A DNA stretch of 64,000 bases from Filosporella fistucella (Eukaryota; Ascomycota; Leotiomycetes; Helotiales). A program made the translations under genes and the position numbers. Where the stretch lies: assembly GCA_030077755.1 (NCBI GenBank), contig JAQJZZ010000008.1, positions 4,562,677-4,626,676 of the forward strand. Reading direction: 5' to 3'. This document shows positions 18,530-28,667 of this stretch, piece after piece; position 1 is the first letter of the stretch, and the number at the start of each line of letters is the position of its first letter. Under the pieces are notes generated by a model. That model had not been told where the DNA came from. It did no database searches and was given only the letters and a program-made list of their open reading frames with translations.

Positions 18530-20220
18530 ATGGAGTTCTATGAGAAGGCGAACGAGGTCGTTGACTACTTCACACTACCAAACGCAGCTTATGTGTTCTT
18601 GGCCTACTTGACGATCAACTTCATCTGGCAAATCGTACACTACAGATTTTTGCATCCTCTTCGGGACTTTCCTGGCCCTTTTGGTGCGGTGTGACTCGAC
18701 TTCCACTTGCATGGCATAATTACTGGGATTTAGAAATCGCTTTTGAGGAAGAGCTGGTGAGAAAATATGGTAGACGTCGAGTACCTTACCCCGGGCTGGT
18801 ATTGAAGCTAATATATTCATAGGGAATATTTTCAGAATCTCCCCGACCATGTTGTTTGTGTCCACGGCGAGCAGTCTACCCTCTATTTATTATCGAACTG
18901 CAAGGAAGACTCCCCATTATACATTGTTTAGCTTTGGCAAAGAACCCTCGATCTTTCAAATGCATGAACATGGAGACTACGTGAATCGAGCAAAAACAAT
19001 CACTGGGATATATTCAACTCGAGCCCATATGCAGAGTACAGAAGAGACTATAAATCGACATAGTGTTGCATGTGCGAACTCACTTCGTCGGCGCTTTTTG
19101 TCCAAGAATCTTGCGTTCGACTTGAGCAAGTGGGTGGCATACTTGACTATGGATATAGCCATTGAGATATCCTTTGGACCTGAAAATAGCCTTGAATATG
19201 TGAAGAGTGGAAAAGATGTCCATGGAATCCAGAAAGGAACGAAGGATTCTCTTCCATTATTCGGAGTGATGTGTAGAATGCATCCTTTTGTATCATGGCT
19301 GAACACCACATGGTTCGGTGTGTTTTTCGACTGGTTCATGGTACATCTTGACCCACAGATGGGAAGGCCTATTAGATTCACGGATCTTATTCTGAAAAGG
19401 AGACTTGGAGATGCCGATGCGAAAGAGAAGAATGATATTCTACAAGCGTAAGTGTCTCCATTATCTGCGAACAAAATCTAAAGTTGCAAGGTTTATCAAC
19501 GCAAGGACCCCACAAGGCGAACAACTCTCTCGCACAACCCTCCGAGGAGAACTGCTCATTACTATTCTTGCAGGCACTGAGTCCACTACAGCAGGAATAT
19601 GCACTACAATTTTCCATCTCATACAGAATCCAAAGTCTTTGCAAAGAGTGCTGGCAGAACGCAATTCGGCAATATCATCTGGACATATTTCTGATGCTCC
19701 CCAACATGCAGAGATTTTGAAGCATTGCCCATTCTATGTGGCCTGTGTTAAAGAAAGCCTTCGATTCAACCCCAGCCTTTCATCCATCATTCCTCGGCAT
19801 TCAACCTCAGATGAGGCGAACCCTCTAGTGCTCCATGGCAGAAATATTCCTCCCAAGACCGAAGTTTCATGTCACCCTTACATTATCCATCGTGATATCA
19901 CGATGTTTGGGAAAGATCCAGCAGAATGGAAGCCAGAAAGGTGGCTTGATTCGGAGAAAGCAAAAGTTCTAGAGAGATATAATTTCACGTTTGGATATGG
20001 TAGTAGACATTGTCTTGGCAGGCAACTGGGTATGATGAGTGTGCTGAAGATTGTGTTGTTGGTAAGTCGAACCCGCGGAAGTGAATGGAGTTGTTATTGA
20101 CTGGAGTAGTTTTTGAAAAGCTTCCACATCGAGCTCGCGCTTAACACAACAAAGCCTAGGCTTATTGGTAGGGTAGATTTTGGATTCTGGGAGGACTTGG
20201 TAGTGAATATTAAGAATTGA
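18530..20220 (+). pseudogene. Cytochrome P450 with one frameshift near the N-terminus
   Basis: Exons are 18530-18769, 18823-19447, 19491-20061 and 20110-20220, with introns of 53, 43 and 48 nt. The order of P450 signatures is complete: N-terminal membrane anchor (AAYVFLAYLTINFIWQIVHY), proline hinge DFPGPFG, I-helix LAGTESTTAG, K-helix KESLR, PERW, and the haem loop FGYGSRHCLGRQLG with its Cys ligand. Near 18690 the frame from the ATG hits TGA, yet the conserved continuation (VTRLPLAWHNYW, then FEEELVRKYG) is read in another frame. One missing base explains this. An intron there would have to start GTGTGA and would remove the conserved block, so a frameshift (or a sequence error) is more likely. 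Everything else looks functional, about 515 residues. It resembles multicopy fungal P450 monooxygenases of secondary metabolism; the substrate is unknown. Confidence 0.8.
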
Positions 20221-21815
20221 ACTTGAAGAGGAAGGGTGGCAGTGGAGTCATAGCAGTGATGCAGGGACGGCTCGACGGCTTATTAAGGTGGGTGCTTTCT
20301 AGCGCCATAGAATTGATTCTCCCCACAAGACCCTATAATTGAATATGAGGTGGATCAATCTTTTGTTTATTTGTCAAAATTTGTTGATTATCGCAATTCT
20401 GCGACCAGCACAATCACGTAAACGACACTGTTTCCCAGTGGGAAGGAAGCTCGTTGTGGACGGGAAATGGAATGGAAGCAGGGAAATTTACGAATGGAAA
20501 AGGTGCGTGGGTGATACTGTGCATAAAAACCTGCATGATTGAATTTTGATGTGAACGGACTTTAAGTATATATTGAAGTGAAAATGAAGTTTCAAAAATA
20601 GGAGAATAATATTCTCCGAGAAACGATGTGAAACGGGTCTCAAGTGAGCGTCGTAAATTCATCTCCGCAAGTCTTTGCCAGGTGAATCCAATGCCGGAAC
20701 TAAGTTGAAGCAGAAATGAGTCAAGCATATTTGTTGGACAAGATAAAGAGAAGATTGGGTGTAAGGTAAGGCCAGGGCACTCGACATAATTGCTAGAGTT
20801 GACAACGAAGTGGCAATCTCAGAGGGAAAGGAGAAAAATCAAATGTTGAATGAGGATTATTAGGTAGGCATTGAACGCCATCGGTACATACCTATCGATC
20901 TTCAAGTTAAAGAATACGAAGACAGAGAGAATCCGTTCTTGGACAAAACGACGGAGACTTTCGGTGGAAGTTTACCGGTGTTTGACGGAAAACCCTTCTT
21001 GTCGTTTAGGTCTGGATGGTTGCTGACTTGAGGATCGTCTAACGGCATTTGCAGCTACAACTGAGGTCTTGAATATGGTTGATGAGGAGAGTAGTAGAAT
21101 ATATGGAAACGAGGCCGGTTATAGTTTTGTCAGATGGCGCAGTGATTGCAGCTGCAACTTCTGCAGTGCTCCGAGTTACGCTGCTGCAGGTGTTGGTGTT
21201 GGTTCTTTGATGAAGTGGTGCTGTTGTCTCGGAAGGTGGAATTGAGGCGGTGCAAAAGCCTCCATCCGCAGCAAGTGAGGCTCGCCTCCTGTCGGCTTCT
21301 CGTCTGGACAGCCAATCTTTTGTTCGCCTTCACGCCATTTTGGATTGATTGTCTTTGCCTCGATATCACATCACACAACACACCAACTGCGCATCGCACC
21401 CGAAACTCTCCACGCTTGCCCCTCTCAGTTTCAACCACGTCCATCACATTACGGGGTACAACAGATCAGATCAGATCCACTCGCCTCTTTCTGCCTTGCG
21501 CAATAGGTTTGGCGTCCATCTTTTTCAATATTTCCCTATGCTATTCGAAGTACAAGAATAGCACCAACCTCCTGTCAGCACTTCCTTTCTGCTACCCTGG
21601 TGCTTCTCCTCCTTGTCCCAGATGCTTATTCTCCTCTCTAAACTTCCTATTCGCCTGCTGGGAATAGATTTTTTTCTTACCTCTGACAACTTCATCCCTC
21701 TTCACGTCATTTCATCCCATCTTATCGATTGATGTAGTGTCAATTGAGTAAAGAGCCTACGCTATTCTCCTGCGCCAAGGCCATACAATCATTGCGCCGT
21801 TCGAACTCGACATTG
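20221..21815. other. Intergenic region and CT-rich 5' leader
   Basis: No supported gene. The last ~400 bases (21,350-21,750) are strongly pyrimidine-rich, as in fungal promoters and leaders of well-expressed genes. A 173-codon + frame (21146-21667) lies in this tract and has the composition of CT-rich leader DNA, not of a protein. Confidence 0.5.
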
Positions 21816-24803
21816 ATGACCTCGTCAGATTATAGAGCCACGACCAGAATGTCAGATAAACCAGCAGATCGCCAGAGTCTCCTGAGGGCTGAAGGGAGTG
21901 ACCTCTCCGAAGCCTCATCATCCACAGCACAACCTCGAACTTTTCGAACCATGGCTTCCCCACAAGATACAAAAGATTATACCGACCCTGCTCCTCGATA
22001 CTCGTCCCCAATTCCTGCCATCAGCGAATTTGAACCTTTGGATATTGGTACACAAGGTCTGGGAATATCTACAAGGAGGCAATCCATTCAGCGGGTACCA
22101 GTGGGAGCTCGAAGCAGTGTCATTGCTCCACGCACGAATCCTTTCATCGACGAACACGAAGCCATTGCACCGACTCCCCCTACACCCTATCCCTTCAATC
22201 AACCCTCGAGTTCGACAAGTACCCCAGAACAGAGCGCTCCGAATTCTACGAACCCTTTACTCTCACCAGGATGGCCAATGCCGAGTTCTGGTAATTCATC
22301 ATATAATGGCAGAGGAGAGGAACCAGCAAGGCCTCAATCGGTGCGCGGACAAGGCATTTCAAAAGGGAAGAGTATATTTACAGAGGCTCCAGATGTTGGG
22401 TATGGGGAAATAAATGATCGAACTGGGAGACCAAATTTCCCAGTAAATAATGATAATGATAATGATAATGATATTCCAAGTCAGAGCACTCCTCCAATCA
22501 TTGCCAATGGTTACTGACATAGGCAGAATTAATAGATGGATGCCCCGCGAAACACAATATACACGCACCCCGAAGGAGTTGGCTTTCGATATCGATCCTA
22601 ATGCTTTCCATATATTCCACGTTATTTTCTGGCTTTTACTTGTGTTTAGCCTTGGCCCAACCTCGATATGGAAGGTTTATCCACAGTGGAGGGCAACTGA
22701 CTCCAGCGACTGCCTCAATTCTGTTTGCATTATTTGCAAAAACTATCGAGCTGTCTTTCGTCACGGTTTTTATTACATTTCTTGGCCAAGTTCTGAGCCG
22801 CAGATCTCTTGTCAAGGCGTCTCGTGGGGTCACAATTGCAGAGATGACAATGAGAACTTGGGTGATTCAACCTGGGTTCATGATCACACATTTCAGGACT
22901 TTGCAGAAGGCGGCGATAACTATGCTTGGAATGATTTCTCTGACTGTTGCTTTGGTTGCTATGCTTTACACGACCGCTTCGGATGCTTTGGTATCTCCAC
23001 ATCTGAAGTTTGGAAAAGCCCACGAAAGGATTCTTTATGGTTTGGTTCAAACAAGTTACGCAAATCCAAAACATATCAGCGACTCCTGCCAGACTCCTAT
23101 CTCCGTTGAAGTGGATCGTGACAATGCAGGATTGACTTGCTTGGCTGTGTAAGTGAATCCTGCAGTACCATTCTCGACACATTTACTTACCCGACAGAAG
23201 TGAAAACGCAGGTCAGGCATACCACAATTCAATCACATTTCTCGATACTTGGGCACAGATCAGAGCTAGTGGCCAAGGAGCTTCAACCGATATAGGACTT
23301 AGACCTCAAGCTCCAGGCATGCTATACGACAATACGACCGTGGTGGGAAGTTGGGTAGAGACCAATTCGAGTGACATGAACTCCTCATATCACAAATATA
23401 ACCGTATAGTCAACAATGTTACGGTCTCAATGCCACACGCCGGGATATTTGCGGCAGCTCGCGCTTCAAAGAATGGTATCCTTCAACCAGAAGACCTCGC
23501 AGGAATCGGAGAATACACTATCGAAGCTTCTGTTGTTAGCCCGACGTTGAATGTGCGGTGTGCAAATATGAATGCCACGGAACTCGCACCCCTGATCTAT
23601 ACCGAATTTCCCAATGCAAATATCACCAACTCAAGTTCAATGCCTGGGCAAAGACTTGCTGCACCTGGTTATGAAAATGACATCCACCCTCTACCAGGAA
23701 AGCAATACCTGAACAGCACGGTTGTAGATGATATATTTGAATGGGGAGAGAAATACAAGCGTCAAGCTCCTGTATTCCCAAGGGTAAGTGCATCACGTCC
23801 GCCAAGATCATCATACTGACTTCCTCAGTATCCAATAGAATACAACTCGATTACCAATGTGTCGGTCGCCGACCCTGGTAAACCTAGCGATTCAATCTAC
23901 ATGCTTATCAAGGCGCCTGATTCGAGCACTCCCGACTACACTATATGTCAAATACGCTCGTACCTGTCTACAAATTGTAGCACATTCTATAACGTTTCGG
24001 GGCTTGCTGGTGGTCATCTTGCTGCCAATTGCCAACCAGGTAACAAAATGTCATACGACAAATCAGTTCCAACAGCACCAGTACCAGGGACTGACGGTTG
24101 GTCTTGGAAAGCCGACTGGAGGAATGTTGGGTCGTTGTGGATAACCTCTCTATCATTGAATACCGGTATAACAAATGGCAATTCCTCAACGTCACGACTG
24201 TTGGCCCAACTTATCCCAGTCATGCCAGGTTGGGGAGATGTCACGATGAACAAACTTACACCTACCATTGCGGAATTGCTGGCTGTGATGGGAGGAAGTA
24301 CCTTGATGTTGAGCTCAACTTCTTCGAGTTTCTATCATTATTGGGACGCAAATTATACCGCCAACGAGCTCAACCCTGGAGCTTATGAGCCTTTCAATGC
24401 GACATTGTCGACCCAACAATATACTTCTGGCTTATCACAAAAATGGCAAGGCATGTTTTATGTTGTTTTGACCTTAGTATTCCTCACAAATGTCTTCTGC
24501 CTGGTCTACTTTTGCCTCCGCTCTGGGCTTGTCACAGATTATACGGAGCCTCAGAATTTGTTTGCACTTGCGGTTAATAGCCCGCCCTCAGACAAACTCA
24601 GTGGAAGTTGTGGATCAGGACCTGAAGGAGATCAGCTTAATGTGGATTGGCATGTACATGCGGAGGACTCGTCAGGTCATTTCTTCATCAAGGAGGGGGG
24701 TGCAGGTGGAGAATCATATGAGATGCGGAGGCGGCTTCCTCAGAACATGAAGAGTATGACCAGCTATAGTAAACTGAGTAGCAAGAGGAGTAGCTTCTTG
24801 TAA
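21816..24803 (+). CDS. Large polytopic fungal membrane protein with glycosylated loop
   Basis: Four exons (21816-22442, 22523-23148, 23198-23783, 23829-24803) joined across introns of 80, 49 and 45 nt give 937 residues. Residues 1-225 are a Ser/Pro-rich disordered cytoplasmic part. Membrane helices follow: SWLSISILMLSIYSTLFSGF, then ATASILFALFAKTIELSFVT, then AAITMLGMISLTVALVAMLY. A long extracellular region carries many N-glycosylation sites (NSSY, NNVTV, NSSS, NATEL). A last helix near residue 840 is YVVLTLVFLTNVFCLVYFCL, and a charged tail ends KLSSKRSSFL. This is a widespread filamentous-fungal family without known function; relatives in Aspergillus are sometimes mislabelled MCM2/3/5. Intron 1 ends ACTGACATAG and hides the true join. 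The next upstream in-frame start is not ATG; Met at 21849 is an alternative start. It appears intact. Confidence 0.85.
22449..22472 (+). repeat. AATGAT microsatellite inside intron 1
   Basis: Four perfect AATGAT units directly after the 5' splice site (GTAAAT) of the membrane-protein gene. Length changes here would not alter the protein but could affect splicing. Confidence 0.9.
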
Positions 24804-25240
24804 TATATCAGTCCCGTGTGGGAAATCTTGATTCTGTCCCAGTCACCGGCGGTTCGGATAATTTCAAATGTGAATTCCACCCAAGCCGGTATCAGCATCC
24901 TTTCTTGGGAACTTTCAAAGTAACTGTGATTTCGCACAACCTACTTAGAATTCTACACCCTGAATCCATCGAAAATGATAATTACCATCTGAACGAGCCA
25001 CGGTGATTAGAAAACATTCTTCATTTTTTACGCCGTACTTTACTCCGTACTTTACTCTCGCTTTCTCAGCTACCCCATACTCCGTATCCGCATCCACACC
25101 GGAAGCGTACCTTTAGGTTTAGACCAGAGCGCCAATTTACTACGTACCTTCGAAAAAGTTTGACAGAAGTGGAATGACTTCCGAAACAGTTTTAATTTCT
25201 AGGAATTCTTTCTCTGCTCAAATTGCCGTTAACAAATTAT
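24804..25240. other. Intergenic edge of the breakpoint zone
   Basis: No gene. At 25031-25062 there is a short direct repeat, CCGTACTTTACT, twice in tandem, followed by further CTCCGTA words. This may be debris of a lost repeat element. Confidence 0.45.
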
Positions 25241-25548
25241 TGGAATCAGAGATTTGAGATGGCTCAAGTTGATGCATCCCTCACAGCCATCAATTCCCAT
25301 GTCGAGCCCCACCATTGGAACTTTCAACCAAAAGTGGCGACCGACCACAATGCTTCACATCGAATTTGCGGGTATCTCTGTTCGTTCTCACAGCAGCTAT
25401 GTCGATTGGAATGTCCAGCTTCTTAAAGGTTCTTTGCACTGTGATCACACCTCCTATCGCAATAGACCTGAAGATGTCCAGCGCTCAGGTCACCTGGATC
25501 AATGCTTCTTCAGCGTATGAGCTTTTGGTTGCTGGCCATAAAACCTAA
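25241..25548 (+). pseudogene. 5' fragment of an MFS transporter gene, truncated
   Basis: A short coding remnant has the look of the start of a DHA2/DHA1-type major facilitator: a hydrophobic first helix (LRVSLFVLTAAMSIGMSSFL, about 25363-25422), then PPIAIDLKMSSAQVTWINASS, which resembles the conserved stretch before helix 2 of these transporters. It stops in HKT at 25548, where AT-rich DNA begins, so the other helices are missing. The upstream coding is also shifted: the ATG at 25258 is in a different frame from the helix, and the helix frame has no ATG. I infer a decayed gene cut by a rearrangement. Confidence is limited by the short length. Confidence 0.5.
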
Positions 25549-25950
25549 TTAATTTAATATATTATTAAAGCATACTAATAATGTATTATATAATAATTAG
25601 GTATATATAAAAATAAAATAACTTAATGGTATTATTTTAATTATAAAAGCTTAAAAGAGTATAAGATTAATAAAAGTAATAAATAATTTTTTGAAAATTA
25701 AAATTATACAAAAAAATAATAAGAATATAATTTAGAGATATATGTTTTTTTTTGAAAAAATAAGAAAATAATTAATAATTATACTATTTATTTGTAATTT
25801 TATTAAAAATATAATAAGTTAATAATGGCTAGCTTAACTTAACTTATTAAGATTTTATACTTTTATAGAGAAAGTTGCTCACTATAATAAGTAAGGAGGG
25901 GATACTATTAGGAATTGGTTATGAATAAGAATTGCTAAATAATTATTAAT
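25549..25950. other. AT-rich filler between two truncated genes
   Basis: About 400 bases, mostly A and T, without open frames. It joins the cut MFS fragment to the cut HET fragment. Composition changes abruptly at both edges. It may be a RIP-damaged remnant of an inserted element; no ends or repeats could be recognised. Confidence 0.6.
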
Positions 25951-27365
25951 GTCTGCCATTCTGACCTAGTGAACCACTCAACCATTGTGTCCAATCTCTC
26001 CATCGCATCGTTTGAACGGCTTTCAATCCAGAGCACACCTAGTCGTTCAAAAGCATCGGGTCGCCGTGTAGATGTCCGTAAGATAATAGCGATATGGCTT
26101 CCCAAACGCGATCCCCATACAGCACAGAAAACCTTCGCATTATCGCCTAGAAATTCTATGTCCGATGGCGAATCTGGTTTAAATAAAGCCCTCTGATTCG
26201 TGGTGGTAATAATCCAATACTTGCAGGCCTCGCTTGAATCCCCCGACGGCTCACATTTGAGAGTAGCTTCGATAACGTTAGAACGGATTCTGATAAAGGA
26301 AGCGTCTGTTACTGCTCCAGTACTATCGAGACCCGCGGGGTTGCACTGTATCTCCCAAATTTTGCCATTGATTGTTATCCTGAGGTTTGGTTCCATTCTT
26401 GGCATTGGCATCGCAACAGGGCCTTTAATTGATGCCCATGACCATGTAGGTGCTATGTAGCTATTCCCTCTATTGCAATGCAAATCCCCAGTCGAAGTCC
26501 ACAAGAGCTGTGTCTCGAGCTCCTCGCGCCACATGCCTGCAACGAAGTTCCCCAGCCCTTATCCTTGGAAACGCTTTGCAAATCCCGACAGCGCTGAGAG
26601 ACGATCCTCGTAAAAGGTCAGCTCCCGGTTAGTATACTGACTGATTACTGTTGCCCAAACATCTAGGATGTTCAAGGTGTTTCTGCCAGGTAGGATGTTC
26701 AAGGTGTTTTTAACAAGGTCATGTGTGTTGGTAAGGAGAGTCTCGTAAAGAGCTTTGAAGGGAAGGCCATCGACCGAATAAGCACCCCGCAGCATTAGCA
26801 TCAATTCTCCAATTGTAGTGTTCTCTATTCCTCTGCACTGGCAGGTGGTCTTCGATTTGCACTCCCATACAAGCTCTGAGGACGTATAATGTAGGATTCG
26901 AGTAGAAAGGAGCCGCTCTTGCAGAGCCCAGGCTCGACTTTGCAAGGGCGCTAGCTTCGAGGCCGAGATATCGTCTGCTGCAAACTGCTTATGCGATAAC
27001 AAGGGGCGGACGAAAACGCCGGTCGATTGCCTCGGCTGAAATTGGAAAGGAATCTTAATGATGCGATCTTCCTCACGCTCTTCATCGTCCCTGAGATCTA
27101 CTTGAATCTGCCCCATATATTCACGTGTCGCAGAGTCATCGGGTATGCGAGCAAGAAAGGCGGACTTATTGACTGATTCTGGAATACTCAAGAGAGGTGG
27201 AAGAACTTCCCATGATTTTTCGCCGGCGAGTTCCAGCGTATCACGGTAACATCCGTGGTGAGCATTAACAGAGTCATTCGCTGCAATCGTAAGGGCTGCT
27301 TTCTCATAGATACTGGCCATTTTTGCGGATTCCAGCTGCCAGTCCTCGGTATCATCTTGGACGAT
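25935..27365 (-). pseudogene. Internal fragment of a HET-domain gene
   Basis: HET proteins control heterokaryon incompatibility and programmed cell death in ascomycetes. Read on the minus strand, the fragment starts inside the HET domain core (IVQDDTEDWQLESAKM, then IYEKAALTIAAND). It continues through the usual LQERLLSTRILHYTSSELVWEC block and SALSGFAKRFQG, and reaches NFVAGMWREELETQLLW and PTWSWASIKGPV. There is one in-frame TAA at 26559-26561. The frame on both sides is unchanged, and CAA to TAA would explain it. The 5' end is cut where the subtelomeric unit begins (27366), removing everything before IVQDD. The 3' end runs into AT-rich DNA after EWQT. About 470 codons remain of the roughly 600-700 usual for the family. 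It is not functional. Confidence 0.88.
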
Positions 27366-27393
27366 GTCCAGGTTGCGGGCGGCGGCCGGCTAA

Positions 27394-27413
27394 GCGAGGC
27401 GGCCACGCCTCGC
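27394..27413 (+). other. GC-rich hairpin at the start of unit U
   Basis: GCGAGGCG, a GCCA loop, then CGCCTCGC form a perfect 8-bp stem. It sits in a ~60-bp CpG-rich block (27373-27435) surrounded by AT-rich DNA. The same block opens copy 2 at 51111 onward. Its cytosines are mostly in CpG, CpC or CpT context, and RIP prefers CpA, which would explain why it survived. Confidence 0.8.
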
Positions 27414-28667
27414 CCCCGCGATCCTCGACGGCGACCGTGGCAGAGATAAATTAATCTAGGGCCAAATTAGGTGCTAATCGGATATAAATAGGCTAGGAAT
27501 TAATCGCGCATCGCATGCCCTTTATTCCTTATCTTTATCTTAATTATAACTTCTCTAATTTCATTTTAATAAGGACCTAGGCTTATTACGTGGTATTATA
27601 TAATATTATATTAAGCTTAGTCATAAAGCGTTACCTAATCTAGTAATATATAATATCACATGATATTTAATCCTACTTACCTTAAAATAATCTCACCACC
27701 ATAACCATTACTTATCCTGATATTAATTACTTTTCCTTTAAATAAATATCACTTATGCCACATTTCTTCCCCAAGCCCCTCTTAAATTATTACCGTATTA
27801 CTAGCGGTTAATATGCTACCAAAGCTATTACCGTAAAAGAGAAAGCGCCGAGCCATTAAGCAAACCTACCGGTAGCGATAAAGAATCGCAAACCGCGGCT
27901 AGCAGCCTATTCCACCAAGCTCCTTTATTCCTGCTATATTCCCTAAGCTACCAAGCCAAAATATAATAGCATTTTCCTCATTTACCATAGCTCTTTCAAG
28001 CGGCGCTAAATCCATACCTCTGGTACTTAATACTTAATATTAGGTGAATTATAATACCCTATATCCTTAATATCTTTAGGCATTTAGCTTACTTAATATA
28101 TAGAGTCGAGTCCCTCGAGTAATAGGACGCTATAGTCCACCAAGGTTAGGGTCACCATTTAGGCCGTTATAAGTAGATAATAATCCGAGTCTTAATAACC
28201 ATTAAATAAACCTTAAGTAAACCTTAATTCCCCCTCCTATAATTCCTTATCTGGCTTTATTATTAAAGCCCGAAGAAATATACTTTCCTCTTAGGTCGCC
28301 TATCCCTCCCTTTATCCGCGAAAATAATAAGCCAAATAGAAGCTACTCTAGCCCCCGACTCCTAAGTAATAACTCATAATCACATAGCCCTCTATTATCT
28401 CATTATTCCGAGTAAATATATGGGTTATTAAATAGTAACTCGGTCTTAAATAGAGATATTATTTATCCATATATAAAGTCCGAACCGAATTTTAATAATT
28501 TATATGCCTACTCGTTACCCGATACCGATCCGGGCCCGAATTATTAATAAAGCGCTAGGGATATTAGCTTTAATAATAAATTAGCTTATATATTACCCGG
28601 GAGCGAGTAAGAGGAGACCCGATCCATTAAAGATAAAGAATAAGCCCTTAAAGACTAGCTATTTAGG

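Noticed and set aside
18689..18735. Intron GTGTGA...TTTAG in the P450 instead of a frameshift
   Set aside because: The 5' site is poor, and the intron would remove the conserved TRLPLAWHNYW block, which matches the family in the shifted frame.
21146..21667. 173-codon + strand open frame
   Set aside because: It lies in a CT-rich leader, is rich in Cys, Leu and Ser as expected from such DNA, and has no domain. The real gene starts at 21816.
22450..23109. 219-codon + frame beginning in the AATGAT repeat
   Set aside because: It reads the second exon of the membrane protein out of frame. The spliced frame gives clear transmembrane helices instead.
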